Notes: generated by a model from the sequence alone, not told the origin. A stretch of DNA of 32,562 bases from Candidatus Poseidoniaceae archaeon (GCA_938084675.1 CALKGM010000030.1:1-32562), one strand, 5' to 3'. Shown: positions 22,960-31,751, counted from the stretch's first letter. Made by a program: numbers and translations.

Positions 22960-23607
22960 TCACATTTCAATCAAGTATCGAAGGTCCTCAATGAAGAGGT
23001 CCAAGACCCAGTCGTTGTCGCCCCACCAAACACGTTGGTCTCCGTACCTATCAATAATGACGGTTCCAGTTGAATGATTGACGGTATAGTCGTCCGGATG
23101 GTGGCGAGCTGAAGTATTGCTTTGATTGTCTTCAATTTGCAAGCCAACGCCAAAATTCATCCAGACTGCATTCATCATAGCCATTCCCGGGGAATCGTCT
23201 TCTGAGGAGGTAACTGTAAGGTGGGTCCAATTCGAATTCGTTCCCGTTTTCCAATCGTGAAGCGTGGTTACGTTATCCCTCCAAGGGTCGACAGTAATCG
23301 TGAGGAAAGTCGTTGCGTTCTTTTCCTCGGGGGTGAGTTGGGCCTGAACCCATTTCATGTTATGAGTTACAATAGGACAGATGTCAATGCAATTGGTAAA
23401 CAAGAAGGCGACGACTACCGTCGTATTTTTTGCTTCTTCTGAAAATGTCCACGGTGTATTTTCACTCGTAGTGAGTGTGAAATCATTGACGAGTTCTGCT
23501 TCAATAATGACTCCGTTTGGCTCCCAGTCAGACAGCTGTTCTGGTGAGGTACAGCCCGCTAAAAGAAGGGTGAAGGAGAGGAGGAGTGTCAATAGCGTAT
23601 TTTTCAT
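22960..23607 (-). CDS. SCO1/SenC family lipoprotein (copper chaperone type)
   Basis: This 215-residue lipid-anchored protein has a signal peptide ending in L-L-A-G-C (Cys19). The thioredoxin-like SCO domain has the copper-binding C-I-D-I-C-P (Cys73 and Cys77) and the third ligand in the D-Y-T-V-N-H-S-T loop (His168), with T-I-T-V-D-P-W-R-D near 103-111 as in the family. SCO1 delivers Cu to the CuA site of cytochrome c oxidase or acts as a thiol redox protein. Its Shine-Dalgarno sequence (AAGGTGA) falls in the 9-nt gap after the stop of the LVIVD propeller gene, so the two are co-translated. No oxidase subunit is in the window. N-x-S/T sequons are frequent, as expected for an archaeal surface protein. 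Confidence 0.92.
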   Translation of the reverse strand: MKNTLLTLLLSFTLLLAGCTSPEQLSDWEPNGVIIEAELVNDFTLTTSENTPWTFSEEAKNTTVVVAFLFTNCIDICPIVTHNMKWVQAQLTPEEKNATTFLTITVDPWRDNVTTLHDWKTGTNSNWTHLTVTSSEDDSPGMAMMNAVWMNFGVGLQIEDNQSNTSARHHPDDYTVNHSTGTVIIDRYGDQRVWWGDNDWVLDLFIEDLRYLIEM

Positions 23608-23616
23608 AAGGTCACC

Positions 23617-25398
23617 TTAGAGGCGGTAAGGGAGATCTATATCCAATTGAACAAGATACAGTCCCGTTGAGATACAGGATGCGTAGGTAATGCCGTCGTG
23701 GTGCTCTACGGCCCAAAGGAAAGGAACCCAACCGAAATCATAGAATTGAGAGTCAAGTGGAGTTCCGTCTTCGCCGTGGGGGAGATAGTATGCTACGGTT
23801 GCCTCTTCATGAATGCCAATTCGGTCATCGGCTTCTGGAGCCACGAGCGTTTCAATATCAATAATCCATAGTCCTGCATGGTAATGAGAAATATACAGAC
23901 GGCCATCCCATCCACCGCCATGGCTCTGATCGGTTTCATCCGTCGTTTCGAAGTACGTGCTGTCAAGGTTGTGCGGTGAAAACAACAACCACTCATCTGC
24001 GTTAGGATGTGCTTCACAATCTTCACCATAACAATGGTCTTCAGCGTATGGAATCTCCCAATCTCGTATCAGTTTAGGTTTGAATTTAAATTGGCCATCT
24101 TCCAACGTGTACTCCGTGGTGTCAATGAGATAGATGATGCCGGTGCCGACGTGAGTTGAAAGAACTTCAACAGCTGCTGTAACGAGATGAACGGGTTCAT
24201 CAGAATACCCAACGTGTGACAAATCCACCATTTCAGGGAAGGGTTCGGCATAATGGATGTAAGATACTCTGCCGCCGTTTTCGTTACCCGTTGTTCCACT
24301 GTCTGGTTGTCCGTCGTCATCCATGTCAAGGAAGTCCATCCATAGGCCAACTTCAGGTGCTCGCCATCGGCACATCAGCGGGTTACCTTGGCCTGCCTTA
24401 CACACAGTGGCATGAATTGCGTAGGCCTCGGGCGAGTCCACTGGGTGGGGTACATCTGTAACATCACCAATACGGAGTCCGGCCTCCCAGTAACTTCCGT
24501 AAATGAAAGTGTGACCGTACCGTGGGTCATTCGGGTCTTCCCCAGGCCATGTTTGAACGGTCATATCGTGAATGTAAATCCAGCCGCCTCGGGTTGTTTC
24601 CCAGGCCACTTCGTATTCTCCAACCTTAACCACGGTATGGCCAAGTCCGGCCGCCGGAACGCCTTGCAAGTTACGTGCAGCCGAGCCGTCCAAATTCAAG
24701 TGAGCAATCGTCACGCCGCCACATGCTTCACCGATCGCATCGTTGCATTGATTATAATCGGGGTTTGCAACAAAGAGATACCATTCACCATTGATCATGT
24801 GAGTGTACAAGTTGTGAGGGCCGCTTGGATGGTCCACATCATACCACGAATCAATCCAGGTTGGATTTGTCTTGTCGGTTACGTCGATGACCACAACTGA
24901 AACTTGACTTGGTTCGCTCCATTGTCCTACATTTGGGTCTGCATTTCCAGGGTCGACCAGTTGGTTTTGTTGAATAATATACTCCCTTCCATTGTATTCC
25001 AAATATTTGACATCCAATACCTGAGTGTTTGGGTCATTAAAAACACCAACAACTTCCGTATTTTCCGGGTCGGTAACATCTACGATGTGCATGTCGTTCC
25101 ATCCAGCTAGGTAGGCATATGTCCGCCCGTCGGGTGTTGTTGCGACCTGAACCTCGGCGTTTCCAGGGGTTGAAAGAGAATTGAAGTCGAGAAGTTCCAT
25201 ATTATCGGTGCCGGCAACGTGTTGACTCGCATTGCTGTGGTCGTGTCCTTCGTATTGGAAAAGTGGGTCACCGCTTGAAGTCAATATTGTATCTGCTTCT
25301 TCAACGCTTTCTTCCTCACCAAGAAGAAGGCTTGTCATAGATGCTAGAAAAAGTAGAAGAAAAATACCTAACGCTATTTCTTTCCCGTTCATGTACAT
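23617..25398 (-). CDS. Secreted LVIVD-repeat beta-propeller protein
   Basis: This 593-residue protein has an N-terminal signal anchor (I-A-L-G-I-F-L-L-L-F-L-A-S-M-T-S-L-L-L) and an all-beta body of repeated blades. Each blade has the LVIVD-type pattern in which a strand ends in I-V-D-V-T/D: M-H-I-V-D-V-T-D-P, V-V-V-I-D-V-T-D-K, I-Y-L-I-D-T-T-E, L-W-I-I-D-I-E, L-Y-L-V-Q-L-D. Several histidines cluster in loops (H-N-L-Y-T-H, Y-I-S-H-Y-H, V-E-H-H-D), along with a C-x(4)-C pair (H-C-Y-G-E-D-C-E), so metal binding is possible. Such propellers bind partners or substrates; no reaction is known to me. It is first in an operon with the SCO1-like copper protein. The start is ATG 25398, with GGAGG 11 nt upstream; a second ATG at 25392 is close behind. 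Confidence 0.8.
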   Translation of the reverse strand: MYMNGKEIALGIFLLLFLASMTSLLLGEEESVEEADTILTSSGDPLFQYEGHDHSNASQHVAGTDNMELLDFNSLSTPGNAEVQVATTPDGRTYAYLAGWNDMHIVDVTDPENTEVVGVFNDPNTQVLDVKYLEYNGREYIIQQNQLVDPGNADPNVGQWSEPSQVSVVVIDVTDKTNPTWIDSWYDVDHPSGPHNLYTHMINGEWYLFVANPDYNQCNDAIGEACGGVTIAHLNLDGSAARNLQGVPAAGLGHTVVKVGEYEVAWETTRGGWIYIHDMTVQTWPGEDPNDPRYGHTFIYGSYWEAGLRIGDVTDVPHPVDSPEAYAIHATVCKAGQGNPLMCRWRAPEVGLWMDFLDMDDDGQPDSGTTGNENGGRVSYIHYAEPFPEMVDLSHVGYSDEPVHLVTAAVEVLSTHVGTGIIYLIDTTEYTLEDGQFKFKPKLIRDWEIPYAEDHCYGEDCEAHPNADEWLLFSPHNLDSTYFETTDETDQSHGGGWDGRLYISHYHAGLWIIDIETLVAPEADDRIGIHEEATVAYYLPHGEDGTPLDSQFYDFGWVPFLWAVEHHDGITYASCISTGLYLVQLDIDLPYRL

Positions 25399-25437
25399 CT
25401 CATCGGGTTCCTCCGTTTGGTCTTTATGACCCTGCGG

Positions 25438-26142
25438 ATGTCGGTGGGTATGGGCAAAGCGTGGATGGGGTTTGGGATTGCCGCTCTTATGGTGACGGTT
25501 TTAGCATCCGGTTCCGTTCATGCGCATGAGCAGCAGACCCTCACAATTATCCTGAATGATAGCGGTGCCGTAGTTGGAAATATTTCCGACCCAGCATTTG
25601 TTCAGGGGAATGCTTTATGGTTCAAAATGCATGATACTACAGAAAATGCTACCATGCAAATTGGAATTGATTTGGACGGCGACGGCGTGCTTAATTCAAC
25701 GGTAGATTTCATGTCGTCAACGCTTGTTGAGGCGTGTGAATTAGATGAAAACGGCTCGTTGGTAGATGAAACATGTGCGGTTTCTGCGACCTACATATTT
25801 CCATTGAATGCAACGGTCGGCTCGTACCAATACTGGGTCATGAAGGATGTGAACGACTCAACTACAAACTGGACGTATGCGATTCAATTGTATGAGGACA
25901 TCCACGATGACGGTGGGCCGGCTCCGGGCGATTGTTTTGGGGCTGGGTGTGACGACCCGGTGAAAACCACTGATGATGGTGGTGAGGTCGTTGAAAGTGA
26001 TGGTTTTTCTCAAAATGATTTGGTGAAATTTACAGCCGTTATTGCCGGCATCGGAGTTGTGTTCCTTACACTCTCAATACAAAATGAACGAAAGGAAAAC
26101 GACGGTGGAAAACAATACACAACCGCATTGGAAGAGGAATAA
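25438..26142 (+). CDS. Secreted acidic protein with C-terminal membrane anchor
   Basis: This protein of about 234 residues has a signal peptide (W-M-G-F-G-I-A-A-L-M-V-T-V-L-A) cut near V-H-A. An acidic, N-glycosylation-sequon-rich ectodomain contains one calcium-loop-like D-L-D-G-D-G-V-L-N, four ectodomain cysteines likely in disulfides (C-E-L-D...T-C-A, D-C-F-G-A-G-C-D), and a C-terminal helix (F-T-A-V-I-A-G-I-G-V-V-F-L-T-L) with a charged tail. The strand-rich middle suggests a beta-sandwich; I recognise no family. Start choice is uncertain: TTG 25417, ATG 25426, 25438 and 25450 are all in frame. 25438 leaves a normal signal peptide and some room for a promoter. It is divergent from the LVIVD-SCO1 operon with a gap of only about 40 nt, so the promoters must overlap. 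Confidence 0.75.
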   Translation: MSVGMGKAWMGFGIAALMVTVLASGSVHAHEQQTLTIILNDSGAVVGNISDPAFVQGNALWFKMHDTTENATMQIGIDLDGDGVLNSTVDFMSSTLVEACELDENGSLVDETCAVSATYIFPLNATVGSYQYWVMKDVNDSTTNWTYAIQLYEDIHDDGGPAPGDCFGAGCDDPVKTTDDGGEVVESDGFSQNDLVKFTAVIAGIGVVFLTLSIQNERKENDGGKQYTTALEEE

Positions 26143-26353
26143 CTTATCCCTCGATCAAGGGGCATTGTATGTCATCTACGATTTCAATAATGTGATTTGA
26201 AAACAGTGTTCGTATATTTTTCCTCTTCAGATGAGAGGGTGTGCCTTTGCTTTTGTTTCGCATATTCTCATGTTTACATTGGTCCTGTTCCTCTATCAAA
26301 GAATCGGTCCGTAGAAGCGCAGGACTTGAGAAGGTGAACCGTCACGCAAGGTC
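26143..26353. other. 211-nt intergenic region before the second M28 gene
   Basis: No open frame of note. CCTCT (26221-26225) and AGAGG (26233-26237) can form a small hairpin next to the T-tract at 26216-26220, possibly ending the preceding transcript. The 3' half should hold the promoter of the M28 paralog, but I see no clear TATA box. Confidence 0.25.
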
Positions 26354-28081
26354 ATGGTGGGTACTCGTGTCAGCCAAGCATGCCTTCTGGTTCTGCTCAT
26401 GATTTCTGCGCCGCTTTCCGGGTGTTTTGGGGAAGACGATGGTGAGAGCCTCGTCAATGCCTCTGATGTTACCATCACCCCAGAGGTTCTCGTCGGAGGT
26501 TCCTTTCAACCGGTAACGGTTGCTGCAAGTGCAGATATGTCTGTATTCCTTCCTTACCTTGTTATTGATAGCGAAACGGGGTATGTCGCAAACTCGACCG
26601 TTCTCGATTTGAGAAAGGGGGATTCGGTACAACTTTCACTCCTTGCTCCACCGCGAGCCGGCCTTGCTGTTGCACTTCTTGGAGAATATGGTCGTGATTC
26701 CTGGCCAATTCGTGATGCAAACGAGTCGTGGGCTTCTTGGTTTTCTGACGGCGGACACCTTGGGGCTGATGGCGGTGCAATACAGCGGACCGGAAATGGA
26801 ACGGGTTTGTTTAATGCGAGCACCACAACAGGTGGTCCCGCTAATATTGTGACTCTCATTGTTGAGAGGCCCAACGCCCCCGCATACAGTTCTGATGAAG
26901 GTGGACGTCACTCAACCGGTCTTGTAAACGGACGAAGCACATACAATTACCTCCACCACATCACCGATCAAACGCCAGACCCTCTTGACTTGACAGACGG
27001 TGCTGTTGGGTACCTAAATAGGTGGGCTGGACAAGGAAATACCGCCTTTGAAGCGGGGGCAGTATACCTTATTGACAAACTTGAATCGTTTGGGTTGACC
27101 GTTGATACACAACGTTTCGAATTTACGGACGTCTTTGGGAATCAGAACCCTGAATCCTACAACATTTGTGGATTCCGATACGGGAGTGAGGTGCCGAATG
27201 AATGGATGGTGTTTGGAGCGCACTTTGATGTAGCCCCACCAGCAAATCTGTTGTTAGCTGATCCACACCTTACTGGGACACGAACCTACGGGACGGGCGT
27301 AGGGGCCTACGATAATTCTGCAGGCACCAGCATGGTATTGACGGTCGCTGAGGCGATGTCTGACTTCGATACCCGCAGGACAATGGTGTTCTGCTTCTGG
27401 TCGGGTGAAGAAGGTGGAAAGCGTGGAAGTGATTACTGGACTGATTATTATGTCAAAGAAGACAATCCGGACGTTACCGTTACCAATTACATCAACTTGG
27501 ACATGGCTGGAGTAAACTGGCCTGGTGGAGGCGGGGCCCCTCATGGCGACCCAGCAACTGAAATCGACCCGGATGGATATCCAAAAGATGAGGAAGTTTG
27601 GCCGATGCGTGTTTACATTGGCCCATCTCTTGACCATGACATCATCAATCAGCCAGAAATGGTTGGTCTCACTCTTTGGATCGGTGCTGACGCCATTGGT
27701 GTAGAACAACAACAGAGCATTTTGGTTGGCGAAGGTTTCGGTGAAGACACGTGGAAGGTTGACGATTGGTTGGACCGTGGAAAACCTGAAATTGTTGTTT
27801 ATGAGGACGTTACTGCTCGTTCCGACCATGCGAGTTTCCAAGCGAACTTGGGTACTGTAACTTTGGGATTCGGAGGTCTTGTTGATGGATATTGGTGTTA
27901 CCACCAAACCTGTGACACACTAGAGGAAATGGAGATTTGGATGGATACAACTGGGAAGGGGTACGGGGAAGAACACTCAGGAACCTCAAACCTTGTTGAT
28001 AGTCTTGACATCATCACATGGTGGGCAGCATACAGTTTCTTCCATTTGGATGAGAAACCGGTTACCAACGCTTATCTTTGA
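26354..28081 (+). CDS. M28 family metallopeptidase lipoprotein (copy 2, paralog of 21345-22955)
   Basis: This 575-residue paralog of the first M28 lipoprotein aligns from the signal peptide (lipobox P-L-S-G-C, Cys24) to the C-terminus. Shared blocks include E-S-W-x-x-W near the end of the N-terminal domain, D-P-L-D-x-x-D-G-A-V-G, E-W-x-V-F-G-A-H-F-D, G-A-Y-D-N-x-A-G, D-F-D-x-R-R-T-M-V-F-C and T-A-R-S-D-H-x-S-F-Q. All zinc and catalytic residues are kept (A-H-F-D, Y-D-N, G-E-E-G, N-L-D-M-A-G, C-Y-H-Q-T-C-D). It differs by an insertion of about 25 residues rich in glycine and proline after N-L-D-M-A-G and by a different substrate-side loop, so the specificity may differ. It lies beyond the SCO1/LVIVD operon from its sister. 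It ends one base before the convergent site-2 protease gene. Confidence 0.92.
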   Translation: MVGTRVSQACLLVLLMISAPLSGCFGEDDGESLVNASDVTITPEVLVGGSFQPVTVAASADMSVFLPYLVIDSETGYVANSTVLDLRKGDSVQLSLLAPPRAGLAVALLGEYGRDSWPIRDANESWASWFSDGGHLGADGGAIQRTGNGTGLFNASTTTGGPANIVTLIVERPNAPAYSSDEGGRHSTGLVNGRSTYNYLHHITDQTPDPLDLTDGAVGYLNRWAGQGNTAFEAGAVYLIDKLESFGLTVDTQRFEFTDVFGNQNPESYNICGFRYGSEVPNEWMVFGAHFDVAPPANLLLADPHLTGTRTYGTGVGAYDNSAGTSMVLTVAEAMSDFDTRRTMVFCFWSGEEGGKRGSDYWTDYYVKEDNPDVTVTNYINLDMAGVNWPGGGGAPHGDPATEIDPDGYPKDEEVWPMRVYIGPSLDHDIINQPEMVGLTLWIGADAIGVEQQQSILVGEGFGEDTWKVDDWLDRGKPEIVVYEDVTARSDHASFQANLGTVTLGFGGLVDGYWCYHQTCDTLEEMEIWMDTTGKGYGEEHSGTSNLVDSLDIITWWAAYSFFHLDEKPVTNAYL

Positions 28082-28082
28082 T

Positions 28083-29063
28083 TCATCTAATCAAATTTGA
28101 AACCGGTTCTGCTACAACCAACAATAACCCCGTAGGCGTCCAGAAGCCCAGGAACATTGTCAACAATGGGACTGCAAAGACAAGAATAACAGCATAGAAG
28201 GTTTTCTCGTCCCAATCTTTGACTTTCAAACCGTCAAGAGGTCCAAAAGGCAACATGTTGAACAATCCCAAGAAGAGGTTTGCACCGAGCCAATAGACGC
28301 CAACATCAATGAGCATAGCCTGCCAGACAAGGCTACCATCAAGCAGATATCCTTGACCGAGGCCTTGTGTTGATATTCCGCTAGGCAGGGTTTCGAATGC
28401 TCCAGAGAGTCCAAGGACGACACCCCATAACGGAATTCCAATGATGAAGAGACCGAGATTCGTCAACGGCCCCGCCACGGCGATATGCCCATTTTGGCGT
28501 CGGGTGACCATGCCGGCTACCATAACAGCGCCCGGGGCCATGAAAAGAAAGCCAAGAAGGAGGGCGAGGAAGATGCCCATTTGGAGCCCTTTTGGGTCTG
28601 CCCTGAATTCAGCCCAACAACCGTTCTTCTTTGCAACGAGTTTATGCCCGATTTCATGAAGAAGAAAGGCCGGGCCGATCGCCACAAACATCACCGGCAT
28701 TGAAAGTAAAAGGTAAACGGACCACTTCGTAAGTCCGAGAGAGCCTAATCCAGAAATGCCACCAACCGACATGAAACCAAGTGCGAGGGTAAATGCCCCC
28801 ATCGCTTGACGGAGATGTGCTTTTTCTTCCTTGCTGAAATGCCATAGGGGGCCTGCATGGTGTGAGGGGGGTTGCCATGCTTGTTGACCAAAGAATTGGG
28901 CAAAAGCGGGTGGGAGTTGATTTCCTGGAGATTTCGTATCGAAATGAATGGTCCCTTGTTCGTCGGTACGTTGGTGAATGTGGCGAACCCGTGATTTTGC
29001 TCTGTAAGAGGATGAAAAGGGGTCGTCATCAATGAGGTCGGCTCGTGAATCTCTCCGCCCCAT
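28083..29063 (-). CDS. Site-2 protease-type (M50) membrane metallopeptidase
   Basis: This 326-residue protein has a polar, proline-rich cytoplasmic N-terminus (1-85) followed by about six membrane spans. H-E-I-G-H (136-140) in the second span is the zinc motif, and N-M-L-P-F-G-P-L-D-G (269-278) supplies the third ligand, Asp277. Both are diagnostic of site-2 protease relatives. Such enzymes cut membrane-bound regulators or remnant peptides inside the bilayer. No PDZ domain is present. The soluble N-terminal extension is not typical of minimal S2P and has low complexity (PPAFAQFFGQQAWQPPSHH). It is divergent from the zinc-ribbon-like gene. No Shine-Dalgarno sequence is visible. Confidence 0.9.
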   Translation of the reverse strand: MGRRDSRADLIDDDPFSSSYRAKSRVRHIHQRTDEQGTIHFDTKSPGNQLPPAFAQFFGQQAWQPPSHHAGPLWHFSKEEKAHLRQAMGAFTLALGFMSVGGISGLGSLGLTKWSVYLLLSMPVMFVAIGPAFLLHEIGHKLVAKKNGCWAEFRADPKGLQMGIFLALLLGFLFMAPGAVMVAGMVTRRQNGHIAVAGPLTNLGLFIIGIPLWGVVLGLSGAFETLPSGISTQGLGQGYLLDGSLVWQAMLIDVGVYWLGANLFLGLFNMLPFGPLDGLKVKDWDEKTFYAVILVFAVPLLTMFLGFWTPTGLLLVVAEPVSNLIR

Positions 29064-29111
29064 ACCGTTTGCTTGATGTCGTTCATTTTGAATCCTCGTG
29101 TCCGAGGGTTC

Positions 29112-29855
29112 ATGTGGTTGAGTGGTTTCGTCCTCATTGCGATTCTCATGTCAATGCCACGCAAAGCGATGAAGGAACTCGGGTTCCAAGCTTGCTGCTT
29201 ATGGTGTGATGCTCCTGATGATGCAGGTGCGGCACGGTGTGGGCCCTGCATCAATCATCATAGAAACGTGAGGGAAACAATTGCTGCAAGCCCTCCTGAT
29301 GACCCTCTGTTTCAGTTAGCAAAGGAGATCATGGCTTTTGCAGCAGCCCCTCATCGCCACGACCACGATGAGACTCACGGTACTGTTTTACGCGAGCAGC
29401 AGCGGTTGGCTGCTGGTTTACAAGAGCCTGTTCCATTACCCACTTCAGAAGAAGTTGGAGATTTATTCGCCCAGCAGAAGTCTGCAAATAAGGAGAGCCT
29501 CATTCAGCAAATTGGCAATAAAAATCCGTGGAAAGATCGGGCTCCGTCGGTTGAAGTAGCCCGAATATTGGGCCAAGAAGCGTGGGACAGTGATGCGTTG
29601 AGTGTCGATGTTAACTACGGTGCAAGGACGGTTCCTAGTGTTCCTATTCAACCGGTAAACCGAGAGGAGCGTTCAGGAGAAGATACCGTTCTTACCGACC
29701 GAGTTCAGGCTGCTGCGGAAACATCAGCAATGGATGATGACGTTGCTGAAATTTTTGAAGAAATTGAGTTCAAGCGTCGTCAAAGCGAGCGCAATGAATT
29801 GAAAACGGCATTGAAAGACATCAAAAAATTAGTCGATGATGATTTAGAATTTTAA
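29112..29855 (+). CDS. Unknown protein with N-terminal zinc-ribbon-like cysteines and C-terminal coiled coil
   Basis: A protein of about 247 residues. Near the N-terminus C-C-L-W-C-D-A-P-D-D-A-G-A-A-R-C-G-P-C-I-N-H-H provides two C-x2-C-type pairs (C-L-W-C and C-G-P-C) that could bind one zinc. The middle is polar, and the last 50 residues (A-E-I-F-E-E-I-E-F-K-R-R-Q-S-E-R-N) look helical and coiled. The start is uncertain. ATG 29112 has GAGGG 3 nt upstream and yields a short hydrophobic N-terminus (W-L-S-G-F-V-L-I-A-I-L). ATG 29154 would give a fully soluble protein starting just before the cysteines; ATG 29076 is the longest. I recognise no family. It is divergent from the site-2 protease, and its stop abuts the AlaX stop. 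Confidence 0.7.
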   Translation: MWLSGFVLIAILMSMPRKAMKELGFQACCLWCDAPDDAGAARCGPCINHHRNVRETIAASPPDDPLFQLAKEIMAFAAAPHRHDHDETHGTVLREQQRLAAGLQEPVPLPTSEEVGDLFAQQKSANKESLIQQIGNKNPWKDRAPSVEVARILGQEAWDSDALSVDVNYGARTVPSVPIQPVNREERSGEDTVLTDRVQAAAETSAMDDDVAEIFEEIEFKRRQSERNELKTALKDIKKLVDDDLEF

Positions 29856-30620
29856 TCAACACTCTTCTCTAAACGGCTTTCGGACAAGTCCGGGAAGATT
29901 GAGATTGTAACTTACTCGCTGAGTACCTTTCCCTTTGGATTTCTTACCGATGATTTCAATGTGACCTATTTCCTTGAGGTTGGAAACATGCGTTCCTGCA
30001 CAGGGGCACATGTCAACCTGTTCGCCGATTTGCACGACCCGTAAATCGTTTACAGACGCCGGTAGAAGGTCCATATTTGTCCGCTCTGGAGGCATGATTG
30101 CGTTGATTTCCTTGCGGGTCATGATCGAGTCTGTGACTTCAAGACCTTCGTCGATTTTATCATTGACTGCCTGGGTCATGGTGCCCAACATGACTTCATC
30201 AAACGAAATGGGATTGAAATCGATTCTGGAACGATCGGCATGGATTTGATTCCCCACTGTACGGGCGCCGTTGAACAATTCATACACTAAGCCACTAACG
30301 AGATGTTGGGCTGTATGCATTCTCATGTGGGCATATCGGCTTTCCCAATCGATCGTCCCTTGGATTTCATCCCCTGCACTCAATTGGTGACCTTCGCCCA
30401 CTGTATGCTCAATGTCTGTCCTGCCACGAACTTCAGTCACTGTGACGGGGCCATTTGGCCCGCTAATCGTACCAGTATCCCAATGCTGCCCACCACCAAG
30501 CGGATAGAAAAGAGTGCGGTCCAAGATGACTGACGTATCGGTTGTATCAACGACATGTGCGTGAAATTTTTGAAAATATCCCGCTTCAATGCTTTCGAGA
30601 TACAACTTCTCTGTAGACAT
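29856..30620 (-). CDS. alaX: Alanyl-tRNA editing protein AlaX (AlaX-M type)
   Basis: This 254-residue free-standing editing protein hydrolyses mischarged seryl- (or glycyl-) tRNA(Ala). It corresponds to the editing half of alanyl-tRNA synthetase. An N-terminal OB-like part has the conserved Y-P-L-G-G-G-Q (39-45), which is the AlaX-M hallmark. The zinc ligands are in H-T-A-Q-H (102, 106) and C-A-G-T-H (Cys207, His211). An extra C-P pair (C-P-C-A-G-T-H) precedes the last pair, and G-K-K-S-K-G-K-G-T-Q-R-V lies near the end. Length fits AlaX-M (about 210-250). A GGAGG-type Shine-Dalgarno sequence sits 3-4 nt before ATG 30620. It lies 30 nt after the desaturase stop and is probably in the same transcript. 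AlaX is widespread in archaea. Confidence 0.95.
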   Translation of the reverse strand: MSTEKLYLESIEAGYFQKFHAHVVDTTDTSVILDRTLFYPLGGGQHWDTGTISGPNGPVTVTEVRGRTDIEHTVGEGHQLSAGDEIQGTIDWESRYAHMRMHTAQHLVSGLVYELFNGARTVGNQIHADRSRIDFNPISFDEVMLGTMTQAVNDKIDEGLEVTDSIMTRKEINAIMPPERTNMDLLPASVNDLRVVQIGEQVDMCPCAGTHVSNLKEIGHIEIIGKKSKGKGTQRVSYNLNLPGLVRKPFREEC

Positions 30621-30650
30621 GTCCCTCCCTAAGGGCGGTCATTGAAGAGA

Positions 30651-31736
30651 TTAACCTTCAATGGGTTGAAGGAAGTCTTCTATCTTGTTAGCATTGCCTT
30701 CTTCGGTTGCATCAATGACGATTGAAGGTGTCTTCCAGGCTGTATGAAGAGCAACTGTTGAGCGCCATAGGGCTCGGATAAATCCGACCTCTTCATATTC
30801 CCATCCCCGCTCTTCAGCATACTCCTTGACAAGGGGTGATGCCTTTGGTAGGTTAAAGTGGGAAAGGGCTGGAAGGAGGTGGTGTTCAATTTGGTAATCA
30901 AGGCCAACAAAGAAAAACGAACCGATCGGTCCAAACTTAATCCGGCGGGCTGTTTCAATCTGTAGTCGCCAGTTTTGGTCGTATTCGGTGATGACGGGTC
31001 GACCTGCGTGGCCAACGATGAAAATTGCTGTAAGACAGGTACCAACCAATCCCCATAGAAGAATGTAGAAACCAAACGTTGCCTGCCAGGAAAGGCCAAA
31101 GGCGATAGGAAGGACCAACCAGAAAACGAAGTGGAGAATAATGAGTGAAGTATCGAGAAGCCAAATTTTGGTAATGCGCTTCTTCTTCTTTGATTTGAAG
31201 GGTTTTGTAGCAATGTACTTCAGGCCGTCAAATCGCATCAAGTGCCCAACGAGAAGAGAAATTGGCCAAAAGGTCCACCCTTGCAAATACCGTTGGAAGA
31301 AACGGCGCACTGGGCCGCTGGTTTTGTATTCTTCTTCGCTGAAGGTAAAGGGCCACGAATGAATATCAGGATCTTTGTTGACGACATTTGGGTGTGCGTG
31401 GTGCTTTACATTGTGCTTTTCACGCCAGTATTCCATAGAGAGGCCGGCAAAAAGAGGGAAGACAATAGCTGCCAGTGATGTGTTTCCTGCTTTGGATTTA
31501 CATGCGGAGGAGTGAACTCCTTCGTGGCCTGTCATGGCGAGTGTTGTTGAAAACAGTGCGGTAATAGGAATGAGGAGGAGGCCGAATTTGAGTGGGAGGT
31601 AGATGTGTGCGCTGTACAAAACACCCACGACGACAAGGAGTGTGATGACCTTGAACCATGACTTTGCTGTTGGTTTAACGAGGAGGTTTTTGTCCTGAAG
31701 TTTCTTTCTCAAATCTGCCATTGGATGTGCTGCCAT
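30651..31736 (-). CDS. Membrane fatty acid desaturase family protein (front-end type)
   Basis: This 361-residue integral membrane di-iron enzyme has all three histidine boxes: H-E-G-V-H (71-75), H-N-V-K-H-H (108-113) and Q-I-E-H-H (282-286), plus an extra H in V-G-H-A-G-R-P. The glutamine in the third box is typical of front-end (delta-5/6-like) acyl desaturases; the cytochrome b5 domain often fused to these is missing. Hydrophobic segments lie around 30-68, 91-100, 155-167, 193-215 and 221-243. The reaction inserts a double bond into an acyl chain using O2 and an electron donor. Archaeal membranes contain isoprenoid ethers, so the substrate here is a puzzle. The start ATG 31736 has G-rich GGGGGG 8 nt upstream. 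AlaX follows in the same direction. Confidence 0.93.
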   Translation of the reverse strand: MAAHPMADLRKKLQDKNLLVKPTAKSWFKVITLLVVVGVLYSAHIYLPLKFGLLLIPITALFSTTLAMTGHEGVHSSACKSKAGNTSLAAIVFPLFAGLSMEYWREKHNVKHHAHPNVVNKDPDIHSWPFTFSEEEYKTSGPVRRFFQRYLQGWTFWPISLLVGHLMRFDGLKYIATKPFKSKKKKRITKIWLLDTSLIILHFVFWLVLPIAFGLSWQATFGFYILLWGLVGTCLTAIFIVGHAGRPVITEYDQNWRLQIETARRIKFGPIGSFFFVGLDYQIEHHLLPALSHFNLPKASPLVKEYAEERGWEYEEVGFIRALWRSTVALHTAWKTPSIVIDATEEGNANKIEDFLQPIEG

Positions 31737-31751
31737 GATGAGTTCCCCCCT

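Noticed and set aside
27254-27907. 217-codon open frame on the minus strand inside the second M28 gene
   Set aside because: It is antisense to a gene with all catalytic residues intact and encodes no recognisable domain.
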